Shown here: positions 25,426 to 34,180 of the stretch, piece after piece
Numbering within the stretch: position 1 is the stretch's first letter
Layout: the number at the start of each line of letters is the position of its first letter
NCBI RefSeq assembly: GCF_008086595.1
Contig: NZ_RXYA01000007.1
Location: forward strand, 1 to 64,000
Reading direction: 5' to 3'
DNA: 64,000 nucleotides
Origin: Acetobacterium paludosum
GTDB lineage: Bacteria > Bacillota > Clostridia > Eubacteriales > Eubacteriaceae
Position numbers and translations under genes: made by a program
The notes under the pieces: generated by a model
What the model saw: the letters and a program-made list of their open reading frames with translations, nothing else
Database searches by the model: none
Told to the model about the DNA's origin: nothing

Positions 25426-26225
25426 CTAGAAAAGTTGAGTTAGTAGATATATACCGGCAATAATTGCCATAGCCGCTAGAACGATGGTGAGAACTTTTCG
25501 ATTAATTTTAGGTGTAAGTTTTGCCCCCAATAAAGCGCCCACGGCAGAGCCGATACCAAAGATCAGAAGTATTTGAGGGTCTATATATATTTTTGAAATA
25601 TGAAAGGCGTAACTGCTTATGTATATTATCGAAATACTTAGGACATTTCCAACAAAGCTAACAAGAGTCGTTAAGCCAACGGCCAAGCCACGGCCAAGCT
25701 AGGGGAGAAGTCAAGCAGTCCAATCAGGTATGAGGAACTCATTGTGCTGGCGCTGAGACCTGTTGTTCCAGTGGTAAGGCCTGATACAAGCCCGACCGGC
25801 GCAATGATTGGCCGCCTTTTTATGGCTTTTGATATCTTACTTCTGCTATGCCTTGAGGATTTTACTTTCAGTAGGGAAGTCAGACTTGATAAGATCATCA
25901 CAAAAAAAATAATGACTTTCAGAACATTCTCATTGATATGGTTCAGTAACATATTGCCAAGCAGAGTTCCGATGATATCCAAGATTGAAAGAATGATAAA
26001 ATAATCCGTTCGAAACTATCGCTTTTTCCAGTATTGCCATGATGCACCGCTCAACGTGAGCGTTGAAAGAACAAGCGCTGTAATGGCGGCTGTTTTCGCA
26101 TCCTGATGAAAAAAAAAGCAAGATAACGACATAAATTCCACCGCCACCACCCCCTATGATTCCCATCAAAAGCCCAATGGTAACTGATATGATGACAGTT
26201 AAGAATACCCATAATGAGAGCTCTT
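25426..26225 (-). pseudogene. TauE/SafE-family membrane exporter, multiply frameshifted
   Basis: Three minus-strand frames cover one TauE/SafE protein. The N-terminal frame has SLWVFLTVIISVTIGLLMGI with a glycine-rich GGGGGGIYVV motif; the middle frame has RRPIIAPVGLVSGLTTGTTG; the C-terminal frame has GAVGALLGAKLTPKINRKV. Frame changes occur near 26110-26130, 25960 and 25680. Members carry sulfite, sulfoacetate or other organic anions. It follows the TetR gene and would have been its target; both are damaged. Confidence 0.75.
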
Positions 26226-26257
26226 AAATATTAATTTAAAACAACCGCATGAGAATT

Positions 26258-26830
26258 TTATAATCTGGTATTTTGGAAATTGTCCCCTAAACTTTTAAAG
26301 AGGCAAGGCCAAGAACTGTCGAAAAACAAGTTACGGCAAGATCCTTCCGGATTACCTTCTCTTATTTGACCAAGTTTCTGACCTCTGACTACTATATCTC
26401 TGAGCAGCGTTAAACGATTCATTGACTTCTGAATGATATCGGATGCCGAGATGGGGGTTGCCTCACATGAGATTGCATTCATCATTAGTACATAATAATA
26501 GCCGGGAGCTTCTCTGTTGTCGATGCTTTCAAATATACGAGAGGCAATCTGGAGAAGCTGCTCGATTGGTTCATCCGCAATTGCCTTTATCTCCGTAATC
26601 ACATTTCCAAGCGAATCGATTGCATATTCAATGAGCTCTGTGAAAATTTCATCTTTCGACTTGAAGAAGTGATATACAAGGCCATCGCTTATTTCAGCAT
26701 CATTTGTAATATCACTCATTTTCGTTGCAGAGAAACCGTTTCTGGCAAATCGCTTAAGAGCTGCTAGAAGAATTTGATTTCGACGTTCATCTTTTATTTG
26801 GTCGTTGGCTTTAACATTACGCGGTGCCAT
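26258..26830 (-). CDS. TetR-family regulator with frameshifted C-terminus
   Basis: 190 residues. Residues 15-65 hold the TetR helix-turn-helix (RRNQILLAALKRFARNGFSA, TKMSDITNDAEISDGLVYHF). The last 35 residues look out of frame: removing one G from the GGAAGGATC near 26347 restores DLAVTCFSTVLGLASLKV, a normal TetR ending. DNA binding may survive but the ligand pocket is altered. GAGGAAAT precedes the ATG. It lies upstream of the broken TauE gene on the same strand. A TTGACTGAT/ATCAATCAT dyad at about 26873-26892 is a candidate operator. Confidence 0.75.
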   Translation of the reverse strand: MAPRNVKANDQIKDERRNQILLAALKRFARNGFSATKMSDITNDAEISDGLVYHFFKSKDEIFTELIEYAIDSLGNVITEIKAIADEPIEQLLQIASRIFESIDNREAPGYYYVLMMNAISCEATPISASDIIQKSMNRLTLLRDIVVRGQKLGQIREGNPEGSCRNLFFDSSWPCLFKSLGDNFQNTRL

Positions 26831-26949
26831 ATTTCCTCTTTTCTAAATTCGATAAATTCATTATGGAATATATTGACTGATAAATCAATCATAAATTAAA
26901 TATAGCCGATTCAGCTTCTCAATACGCATTGATAATAATTAAAATAATC

Positions 26950-27003
26950 AATCTATTAATCAATATAATTGATGCTTATATTAATTATATTGATTAATGG
27001 ATT
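26950..27003. repeat. Long inverted repeat, 21-base arms
   Basis: AATCTATTAATCAATATAATT and its near-perfect complement (one mismatch) flank a 12-base centre. It lies between the TetR gene and the promoter of the DUF2089 operon; its right end overlaps the -35 TTGACA. There is no T-run, so it is not a simple terminator. It may be an operator for a large regulator or the ends of a small mobile element. Confidence 0.65.
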
Positions 27004-27029
27004 GACATATTTACTTTTTTGTGCTATTT
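27001..27029 (+). promoter_or_regulatory. Promoter of the yvl-like operon
   Basis: -35 TTGACA next to the right arm of the inverted repeat, 17-base spacer, -10 TATTTT. About 35 bases upstream of the first gene's ATG. Confidence 0.5.
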
Positions 27030-27062
27030 TATAATAAAATAATCGATAAGGATTGTGAGAAT

Positions 27063-27452
27063 ATGAAATACAAAGCTCCGGGTAAATGCCCTGTCTGTGA
27101 TGAAAAACTTTCCATAACTAAACTCAATTGTCCTAAGTGTGCAACCACCATTGAAGGCAACTTTCAACCATGCGAATTCTGCCGTCTACCGGATGAAGAT
27201 CTTGAATTTATCAAAGTATTCATCAAGTGCCGGGGAAATATCAAGGATGTTGAAAAAGAACTGGGGATCTCTTATCCAACAGTTCGCGGTAAATTGGATA
27301 CGGTCATCAGAGGTTTGGGCTATGAAGTCCCATCAAAAGAACAGCTTAAAGAAAAAGAAGATAAATCAGTGGTCAGAAATGAAATCTTAGATCAGTTATC
27401 GAGCGGTGAGATCACCTCGAAAGAAGCAATGGAACGAATAAAAAATTTATAA
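27063..27452 (+). CDS. DUF2089-family protein
   Basis: 129 residues. The N-terminus is a double zinc ribbon (CPVCDEKLSITKLNCPKC, then CEFC). It is followed by an HTH-like segment DVEKELGISYPTVRGKLD that resembles sigma-region or resolvase helices, and a C-terminal SHOCT-like helix (ILDQLSSGEITSKEAMERI). DUF2089 proteins are thought to be DNA-binding and often head operons for envelope stress proteins. ATG at 27063 is preferred with AAGGA upstream. First gene of four. Confidence 0.82.
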   Translation: MKYKAPGKCPVCDEKLSITKLNCPKCATTIEGNFQPCEFCRLPDEDLEFIKVFIKCRGNIKDVEKELGISYPTVRGKLDTVIRGLGYEVPSKEQLKEKEDKSVVRNEILDQLSSGEITSKEAMERIKNL

Positions 27453-27467
27453 ACGGAGGTTTAAGTG

Positions 27468-27905
27468 ATGAATGAACAACAAAAGATTTTGGAAATGATT
27501 GAAAAAGGACAAATTACTGCTGCCGAAGCGATGGAGCTTCTGGAAGCGCTGAATATGACAAAGGAAGTAGCTGCGATTCCCGTCGTTCAAACTGCCCCAA
27601 AACATAATTATAAATTTTTCAGGATAAAGGTTACATCGGATAACAATTCTGTTAATGTGAATGTCAATATTCCGATCGGCCTTTTGACCTCTATCGGTGA
27701 AATTGCCGACAAGATGACCACGATGATTCCTCCCGATGCCAGAAAAGATATGGAATCCAAAGGAATCGATATTGCCAACATCGATTTTGCAAAAATCATT
27801 GAAGAGGTAATCAATGGGACACTGGATGAACCGAATATCATTGAGGTGGAAGCCTGGGATGAAAGTAATAAATCAATGATTAAGGTACGGGTATATGTCG
27901 ATTAA
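27468..27905 (+). CDS. YvlB-like SHOCT-domain protein
   Basis: 145 residues. It starts with a SHOCT-type helix (KILEMIEKGQITAAEAMELL), repeating the motif at the end of the DUF2089 protein, then a beta-rich part (FRIKVTSDNNSVNVNVNIPI) like the DUF4097/YvlB family. Resembles products of Bacillus yvl operons linked to LiaRS-type envelope stress. GGAGG lies about 8 bases before the ATG at 27468. The next gene overlaps its end by 11 bases. Confidence 0.75.
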   Translation: MNEQQKILEMIEKGQITAAEAMELLEALNMTKEVAAIPVVQTAPKHNYKFFRIKVTSDNNSVNVNVNIPIGLLTSIGEIADKMTTMIPPDARKDMESKGIDIANIDFAKIIEEVINGTLDEPNIIEVEAWDESNKSMIKVRVYVD

Positions 27906-28209
27906 TGGATTCCGTGCATTGTGGATCCGGCTTCAGATTGAGGACCGACGATTCATAAAGATACCCTTTCCAATCCCGTTGTATATCTTTGAAGAGTTGC
28001 TGGACTGTTTTCTGGACATTCTGATTATTGCATGTTTTTTTACACCAAAAGTACTTGCTTCGAATACAACATCCCGTATTTCAGTCCATTTAGTGAAAGA
28101 ACTCACTTATGATGTTATCAAACTGCTGCAATCTTTAAATAGCAATGAGCCCTATGATCTTATTGATGTCAGCACTGATAAAGTCAAGGTTTTGATTAAA
28201 ATCAGATAA
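27895..28209 (+). CDS. Hypothetical protein in the yvl-like operon
   Basis: 104 residues, family not recognised. The N-terminus is basic with an isoleucine- and leucine-rich segment (FEELLDCFLDILIIACFF, residues about 31-50) that may be a membrane or amphipathic helix. The tail EPYDLIDVSTDKVKVLIKIR is beta-like and echoes the YvlB-type tail. The 11-base overlap with the gene before and 18-base gap to the holin-like gene place it firmly in the operon. Confidence 0.6.
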   Translation: MSINGFRALWIRLQIEDRRFIKIPFPIPLYIFEELLDCFLDILIIACFFTPKVLASNTTSRISVHLVKELTYDVIKLLQSLNSNEPYDLIDVSTDKVKVLIKIR

Positions 28210-28227
28210 CCTGTTTGAGAGGTAAAA

Positions 28228-28581
28228 ATGACAAAACTGTTTATGAAATATTTATCAATCATCGTGACGATCTATTTTTTGTCACTCGTTTTTCATACGA
28301 TTCAGATTGACAGCATCTCGGCATTGCTGATCATGGGATTGGTTCTGTTGGGAGTCAATTTATTATTAAAGCCGATTCTGCTATTGGTTACACTACCGCT
28401 CAGCCTTCTTACTCTAGGATTATTCAGTTTCATTGTGAATGCCTGGACGATCATGATTGCCGATCATTTTGTAACCAATATCAGTATGGGTGGTTTTCTT
28501 AATTCTTTAATTGCCGCTTTCATCATTGTTTTTATTAATCAATTATTTATGGATATAAATAAGAATCCGGCTAAATATTAG
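28228..28581 (+). CDS. YvlD-like membrane protein (phage holin family 4)
   Basis: 117 residues with four transmembrane segments. The GVNLLLKPILLLVTLPLSLL motif and a short polar end match the YvlD/phage-holin-like family (Phage_holin_4_2), which in Bacillus lies in envelope-stress operons and is not a lysis holin. Gene order here (SHOCT/YvlB-like, unknown, YvlD-like) mimics yvlABCD. GAGAGG precedes the ATG, and a terminator follows. Confidence 0.82.
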   Translation: MTKLFMKYLSIIVTIYFLSLVFHTIQIDSISALLIMGLVLLGVNLLLKPILLLVTLPLSLLTLGLFSFIVNAWTIMIADHFVTNISMGGFLNSLIAAFIIVFINQLFMDINKNPAKY

Positions 28582-28615
28582 TTAAAAAAAGTCCCAAATA
28601 ATTACAGCCGTGAAA

Positions 28616-28652
28616 AAGCCCTTTGCGAAAATTTAACGTAAAGGGCTTTTTT
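28616..28652 (+). terminator. Rho-independent terminator
   Basis: AAGCCCTTT pairs with AAAGGGCTT around an AT-rich loop, followed by TTTTTTT. Ends the yvl-like operon. Confidence 0.8.
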
Positions 28653-28749
28653 TACGTTGTTTTAGTTTTTCTAACGAAATGTCTCCGCGTCATATTAAAG
28701 AGTGTGAATGACTTTGCACGTGCCTCTATTCTTTTCTCGATACCTCAGC

Positions 28750-28778
28750 TTGTATATTTTCGTTGAAAGAAATATAAT
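28750..28778 (+). promoter_or_regulatory. Promoter of the two-component operon
   Basis: -35 TTGTAT (28750-28755), 17-base spacer, -10 TATAAT (28773-28778), 34 bases before the response regulator ATG. Confidence 0.5.
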
Positions 28779-28811
28779 ATAAAAGCAGTAAAGCAAAGGT
28801 GGGTAAAATAA

Positions 28812-29498
28812 ATGAAACGGATATTTTTGGTTGAGGACGATAAGGAAATTGCAAAAAACCTTATCCTTTTGCTACGTTCGGAAGGATTTACAGTCACCCA
28901 CGCCGCGACACGGGGTGAAGCCCTTACCGTGTTTGCCGGAAATAAATTTGACTTGGCGTTGATTGATATTTCTTTGCCGGATGGAAATGGCTTTATGGTT
29001 TGCACGGAAATCAAAGAAACGCAAGATATTCCCGTTATCTTTCTGACGGCTTACGGTGATGAGGCGAGTGTTGTGACCGGGCTGAACATGGGCGCGGACG
29101 ATTATATCACCAAACCTTTCCGTCCGCGTGAATTGATTGCGCGAATAGGAACCGCGTTGCGAAAAAGGGGGCATTTCGGGTCGGCTTTTGAAATCCGCGG
29201 GCTTTATGTCGATACGGCCAGCGGAGTTGTGAAAAAAAACGGCAATGAGGTTTTTCTTTCAGCATTAGAATACCGCTTGTTGCTGGTGTTTATTAGCAAT
29301 CCAAAAAGCATTATCACGAGGGGCCAGCTGCTTGACGAATTGTGGGATGCGGCGGGTGAATTTGTTAATGATAACACCTTGACCGTGTACATCAAACGCT
29401 TGCGGGAGAAGATCGAGAGCGATCCAGCAAGCCCGCAAATAATTCTGACTGTGCGCGGGACAGGGTATCGATTGGGGGATGCGGATGTTTCGAAATAG
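28812..29498 (+). CDS. OmpR-family response regulator
   Basis: 228 residues. The receiver domain (1-118) has the acidic pair in VEDDKEI, the phospho-acceptor Asp in LALIDISLPDGNG, a Thr in FLTAYG and Lys in YITKPFRP. The effector is an OmpR/PhoB winged helix (LSALEYRLLLVFISNPKSII, then GTGYRLG). It is co-transcribed with the histidine kinase, whose start overlaps its end. An 11-base-period repeat TCACC at 30483 and 30494, before the ABC genes, is its likely target. Confidence 0.93.
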   Translation: MKRIFLVEDDKEIAKNLILLLRSEGFTVTHAATRGEALTVFAGNKFDLALIDISLPDGNGFMVCTEIKETQDIPVIFLTAYGDEASVVTGLNMGADDYITKPFRPRELIARIGTALRKRGHFGSAFEIRGLYVDTASGVVKKNGNEVFLSALEYRLLLVFISNPKSIITRGQLLDELWDAAGEFVNDNTLTVYIKRLREKIESDPASPQIILTVRGTGYRLGDADVSK

Positions 29499-30474
29499 AG
29501 AGCTTCGGCGGTTTGCCATTTTGTTCGCCTTAATGGCCACTGTCGCAGTGCTGTTAGGATTTACAATCAATACGATGGCGGGAATCTTTACCATCGTCTC
29601 TACCGCCGCCTATGGCACCGCGTTTTTCACATTTACCAAAGCCCGATACAAGAGTATTGAGCGAATTTCAAATCAAATTGATTGTGTGCTTCATAACGCT
29701 GACCATCTGTATATTGGGGAATCGAACGAGGGCGAACTTTCTATTTTGCAAAGCGAGATAACAAAAATGACGCTGCGTATTCGGGAGCAAAACGATGCGC
29801 TGAAAAAAGAAAAAGAACATCTTGCCGATTCGCTGGCTGACATTGCCCACCAACTCCGCACTCCTCTGACATCTGTAAACCTTATTCTGTCTTTGTTAGC
29901 GAATAACCCTGCTGAAAATGACCGAAAAACATTGCTGCGGGAAACCGAGGAATTGCTGATACAGATGGATTGGCTACTTACTTCCCTGTTGAAATTATCT
30001 CGTTTAGATGCGGGCATTGTGGTGTTCCAAAGCGAGCAGATCGATGTAAACAGCTTGATAAGCGCTGCACTTCGCCCGTTTTTGATCCCAATGGAGCTGC
30101 ATGATATTGATTTGCAAATTGATGTGCCGAAAGGGATGACGATTCAGGGCGATTCGGGGTGGCTTTCGGAAGCCATTCAAAACATCCTCAAAAATTGTAT
30201 GGAGAGCACTAGTGAAAACGAAAAGATTGAGATTATCTGCACTGACAACCCGCTGTTTACGGAGCTTGTCATCCACGACAACGGTGCGGGCTTTGAAAAA
30301 GAAGATTTACCTCGCCTGTTTGACCGATTTTATCGTGGAAAAAACTCAAATGCTGCCGGATACGGGATTGGATTGGCTCTCTGCAAGATGATTATAACTC
30401 GGCAGGGAGGGACGATTACTGCCAAAAATCACCCGCAGGGCGGTGCGATTTTTGTTATTCGCTTCCCAAAGTGA
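29479..30474 (+). CDS. Sensor histidine kinase
   Basis: 331 residues. Two hydrophobic segments near the N-terminus (RFAILFALMATVAVLLGFTI, then FTIVSTAAYGTAFFTF) with almost no extracellular loop, so it probably senses within the membrane or through its transporter, as in BceS-type kinases. The H box is DIAHQLRTPLTS, followed by N box (EAIQNILKNCMES), G1 (DNGAGF) and G2 (GYGIGLALCK). ATG 29479, with a second ATG six bases later also possible. Works with the response regulator just upstream. Confidence 0.92.
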   Translation: MRMFRNRELRRFAILFALMATVAVLLGFTINTMAGIFTIVSTAAYGTAFFTFTKARYKSIERISNQIDCVLHNADHLYIGESNEGELSILQSEITKMTLRIREQNDALKKEKEHLADSLADIAHQLRTPLTSVNLILSLLANNPAENDRKTLLRETEELLIQMDWLLTSLLKLSRLDAGIVVFQSEQIDVNSLISAALRPFLIPMELHDIDLQIDVPKGMTIQGDSGWLSEAIQNILKNCMESTSENEKIEIICTDNPLFTELVIHDNGAGFEKEDLPRLFDRFYRGKNSNAAGYGIGLALCKMIITRQGGTITAKNHPQGGAIFVIRFPK

Positions 30475-30482
30475 CGAATCTC

Positions 30483-30524
30483 TCACCTGAAAGTCACCGA
30501 GATGTAAGTTGATGCTGCTATTAT
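30483..30524 (+). promoter_or_regulatory. Candidate response-regulator binding repeats and promoter
   Basis: TCACC recurs at 30483 and 30494 (11-base period, matching bases also between), the spacing expected for OmpR-family dimers. A -10 like TATTAT lies at 30519-30524. It precedes the ABC transporter genes. Confidence 0.5.
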
Positions 30525-30556
30525 ATGGGTAAACCATGAGAAAGGGGACTCACATA

Positions 30557-31243
30557 ATGGAGTTTTTAAAAATTGAAAATCTATGCAAAGTCTACGGCAA
30601 GGGTGAAAACCAAGTTACCGCGCTTGACCATATTTCGCTCACAATTGAAAAGGGGGATTTCACCGCAATCATCGGCTCTTCCGGTTCGGGCAAATCTACA
30701 TTGCTTCACATCATCGGTGGGGTGGACGTGCCGACAAGCGGAAAGGTGTATTTGGACGGACAGGATGTCTATGCCCAAAGCAATGAAAAACTCGCCATTT
30801 TCCGGCGGCGACAGGTTGGACTGATTTATCAGTTTCATAACCTCATTCCCACTCTGAATGTAGTGGAAAATATTACCTTACCGATCCTGATGGACAAGCG
30901 GGAGGTCAACGAGGAACGGCTGAATGACTTGTTGGAACTGCTGGGGTTAAAAGACCGAGAAACGCATTTGCCCAATCAGCTTTCGGGCGGTCAGCAACAG
31001 CGTGTTTCCATCGGACGCGCTTTGATAAACGCTCCGGCGGTCATGCTTGCCGACGAACCCACGGGCAGTTTAGACAGCCGAAATGGACATGAAATTATTA
31101 AACTGCTGAAAGAAAGCAATCAAAAATATCGGCAGACACTGCTTCTCGTCACGCATGATGAAAATATTGCTCTGCAGGCAGACCGCATTATCGGCATATC
31201 AGACGGTAAAATAGTACGGGATGAGCGGATGGTGAGGCGATGA
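30557..31243 (+). CDS. ABC transporter ATP-binding protein (MacB/BceA type)
   Basis: 228 residues. Walker A GSSGSGKST, Q loop near LIYQFHNLIPTLNVVEN, signature LSGGQQQR, Walker B AVMLADEPTGSLDS and H loop LLLVTHD are all intact. Pairs with an FtsX-like permease whose start overlaps its stop by 4 bases. GAAAGGGG precedes the ATG at 30557. Such pairs next to a two-component system usually detoxify or sense antimicrobial peptides. Confidence 0.94.
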   Translation: MEFLKIENLCKVYGKGENQVTALDHISLTIEKGDFTAIIGSSGSGKSTLLHIIGGVDVPTSGKVYLDGQDVYAQSNEKLAIFRRRQVGLIYQFHNLIPTLNVVENITLPILMDKREVNEERLNDLLELLGLKDRETHLPNQLSGGQQQRVSIGRALINAPAVMLADEPTGSLDSRNGHEIIKLLKESNQKYRQTLLLVTHDENIALQADRIIGISDGKIVRDERMVRR

Positions 31244-33822
31244 ATATTTTCAACAAAGTCACCCTGCAAAGTATGAAAAAAAGTCGTACCAGAACGATTG
31301 TCACGATTATCGGCGTTGTTTTGTCTGCTGCTATGATTACGGCCGTCGCCACTTTTGGCGTTTCTCTGCTGAACTATTTGGCCAACGGCGCGGCCCAGAA
31401 ATACGGTGATTGGCATGTCGAGTTTTTAGATGTTCCTGCTTCTTTTGTTCAGGAACGAACCCACGACGAGGGCGTTGCCAATACCACGGCAATTGAAAAT
31501 ATCGGCTATGCAACGCTTGACGGTGGTAAAAACCCGGACAAACCGTATCTTTTTATTGCCGGTTTCAGTGATGAAGCTTTTAATACTCTGCCCATCAGCC
31601 TGATTTCCGGGAGGCTGCCTGAAAACAGCGGGGAGATTCTTGTTTCGGGGAGCGTCGCCGCCAATGGTGGCGTTAAATTTGCGGTGGGTGACACGCTTTC
31701 ACTTACTGTCGGCAGCCGCATCAGTAGTAACAAGATGCTGAGTCAGCACAACCCTTACACTTACGAGGGCGAAACGCTGGTGCCGCAGGACGAACGAACT
31801 TACACGGTTGTCGGCATCTACCAAAGGCCCGGTTTTGAGGAATCGACCGCACCGGGATATACCTTAATAACGAAAGCAGATGCTCAAGATCAGGTGGATA
31901 GCTTCAGTCTCTTTGTTACGCTTAAAAACCCGCGTGGGGTTCACGCTTACGCCAGCAGTACTGCCGACGTAGGGGCTTATGTCTTAAACGATAAGGTGTT
32001 GAGCTTCATGGGCCTTTCGGACGATAATGTGTTCAACCAATTTTTGTACGCGGTCGGCGGTATTTTGGTCGCCATCATCATGATCGGTTCAATTTTTCTG
32101 ATTTATAACGCTTTCAACATCTCGCTGAACGAACGTACTAGACAGTTCGGAATTCTTTCATCGGTGGGCGCCACGGCAAAGCAACTGCGAAATTCGGTGT
32201 TGTTTGAGGGGCTTTGTATCGGTGTGGTCGGCATCCCGATTGGCGTTATGGTCGGTATCGTCAGTATCAGACTGGTGATTTTGGTTGTCGCCAGGAATTT
32301 CGAAAACGTTATGTACAGTAATGTTCCGTTAACCTTGACGGTGTCCATTCCCGTTATTGTCGTTGCGGCGGCGGTTAGTATGGTTACGATTCTGATTTCG
32401 GCCTATATTCCGGCCCGAAAGGCCGCAAACACGCCCGTAATGGAGAGTATTCGCCAAACCAACGAGGTTAAAGTTGAATCCAGAGCCGTGAAAACATCAA
32501 AAATGGCCCAGCGACTTTACGGTTTGGAGGGAACCCTGGCACTAAAGAATTTTAAAAGAAACAAGAAAGGTTACCGCAGCATTGTACTCTCACTTGTTTT
32601 AAGCGTCGTGCTGTTTATCTCGGCCAGTACTTTTGTAACGGATATGAAACAGGCGGCGGAGCGTTCAGTAGAGGTTACGACCTATGACATCGGCTTTGCT
32701 ACGCAGAATATGGACGATAGCGAAATGTTGCCCCTTTACGACAAACTGAAAACCGCTGATGGCGTTTACGAAAGCTCGTATCAAGCGTTGATGAAGTATT
32801 CATGTGCTGCCAAAGCCAGCGATCTTTCCGGCGATTACTGGGAAAGCGTGGGTTCACATGCGTCGGACGAAACGGTCAATCTGCCCATGGACATCCAGTT
32901 TCTTGATGACAATACCTATTTGAATATGCTAAGCGACTTGGGCTTGTCGGCTGAGGACTATACCGGGCCAAATGCGAAACTGATCGCCGTTGCCAAAATG
33001 CCAGACCAATCCAATCAGAAGGCGGAGGTTGATCAGCTTAGTGATCTATTCGTAAGTTCTTCCCTGAATTTTACCATTGCTCCCGAAACAAATGGCGCAC
33101 CAACGACGGAACCGGGGCAAAACATCAGCATGACTTTTGTCGAGACCGTACCACCAGATACACTGCCGGTACCGGGCAACTCCGGGTCGGATAATCCGTT
33201 CTTTTTTAGAGTGATGGCCCCTTATTCGCTCAAAGAGCAATTTGAAACCGCTGATACCCAGGTGGCTGTTAAGGGCATAACCTTTCGCTCAACGAACCCC
33301 ACCCAGTCGGCGGCTGAAATGGAAACGATGATTCAGGGTGCGGGAATTACTGCCGATTACAACCTGTACAATATGTATAAAATGTTTGATGAGAGCCGTA
33401 ATTATATCTTCATTGCCAATGTGTTTGCTTATACCTTTATCATTATGATTTCGCTGATTGCGGTGGCCAATGTGTTCAACACGATTTCCACGAATATTAA
33501 GCTGCGTCGGCGGGAGCTGGCCATGCTTCGCTCGGTGGGGATGTCCGACCGCGATTTCCAGAAGATGATGAATTTCGAGTGTGCCTTTTATGGCCTGAGG
33601 GCGCTCTTGTTCGGGCTTCCTATTGCGGCAATCGCTTCCTGGCTGATTTACAAAGGGATGGTCCTCGGCGGGACCGATAATATCGATTTTGTGTTTCCCT
33701 GGGGCAGTATGGCAATTAGTATATTTAGCGTGCTCTTTGTCGTGTTCATTACCATGCTGTATGCCATTAGCAAGATAAAAAAAGAAAATATCATCGACGC
33801 ACTGCGGGATGATATGACTTGA
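31240..33822 (+). CDS. FtsX-like ABC transporter permease
   Basis: 860 residues. An N-terminal transmembrane helix (IVTIIGVVLSAAMITAVATF), a large extracellular domain, three helices with an FtsX pattern near residues 265-390 (IFLIYNAFNISLNERTRQFG), another helix and a second extracellular domain, then three C-terminal helices with RRRELAMLRSVGMSDRDF. This is the two-FtsX layout of macrolide/bacitracin-type permeases. Together with the ABC protein and two-component pair it forms one module. Base composition is visibly richer in G+C than the flanking genes. Confidence 0.92.
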   Translation: MNIFNKVTLQSMKKSRTRTIVTIIGVVLSAAMITAVATFGVSLLNYLANGAAQKYGDWHVEFLDVPASFVQERTHDEGVANTTAIENIGYATLDGGKNPDKPYLFIAGFSDEAFNTLPISLISGRLPENSGEILVSGSVAANGGVKFAVGDTLSLTVGSRISSNKMLSQHNPYTYEGETLVPQDERTYTVVGIYQRPGFEESTAPGYTLITKADAQDQVDSFSLFVTLKNPRGVHAYASSTADVGAYVLNDKVLSFMGLSDDNVFNQFLYAVGGILVAIIMIGSIFLIYNAFNISLNERTRQFGILSSVGATAKQLRNSVLFEGLCIGVVGIPIGVMVGIVSIRLVILVVARNFENVMYSNVPLTLTVSIPVIVVAAAVSMVTILISAYIPARKAANTPVMESIRQTNEVKVESRAVKTSKMAQRLYGLEGTLALKNFKRNKKGYRSIVLSLVLSVVLFISASTFVTDMKQAAERSVEVTTYDIGFATQNMDDSEMLPLYDKLKTADGVYESSYQALMKYSCAAKASDLSGDYWESVGSHASDETVNLPMDIQFLDDNTYLNMLSDLGLSAEDYTGPNAKLIAVAKMPDQSNQKAEVDQLSDLFVSSSLNFTIAPETNGAPTTEPGQNISMTFVETVPPDTLPVPGNSGSDNPFFFRVMAPYSLKEQFETADTQVAVKGITFRSTNPTQSAAEMETMIQGAGITADYNLYNMYKMFDESRNYIFIANVFAYTFIIMISLIAVANVFNTISTNIKLRRRELAMLRSVGMSDRDFQKMMNFECAFYGLRALLFGLPIAAIASWLIYKGMVLGGTDNIDFVFPWGSMAISIFSVLFVVFITMLYAISKIKKENIIDALRDDMT

Positions 33823-34180
33823 TTCAAAATCGATATTAACTTGATAGAAAATCAAAAAATATCGATGTGATTGAGTCCAAGTGATTCGCAATCGTTCCGA
33901 AAGGCGAATTAATTTCGGACCATGCCTATTTACTGCCCCAGCTGCCGTTCCCGTCTTCTTCGTTCATCAGCCATAGTCTGTGGAACAATCCGCAAACATG
34001 ATGAATGGGAGAAAAAAATAATGGAGAAGCTATTAGTTGCATTTTATATAAATTCGCCAATGAGAGTCAGATTAGCATTGAGGTTTTAACTTCTGTCAAG
34101 GAACTGCTGGAACAGTTCGATTTTTTGCTGGCTGAAAATAATTTCCAAATCTAAAGTTGGATTTTAAAAAGAGGGTTGCG
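33823..34180. other. Intergenic with long inverted repeat and gene debris
   Basis: ATCGATATT (33829-33837) and AATATCGAT (33858-33866) form a perfect stem, extended outward imperfectly to about 33817-33882; there is no T-run. At 33922-34089 a 55-codon frame starts MPIYCPSCRSRLLRSSAIVC and could be a small zinc-ribbon-like remnant. Overlapping it in another frame is SISCILYKFANESQISIEVL...ENNFQI, a decayed protein tail. No intact gene is convincing. Confidence 0.45.
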
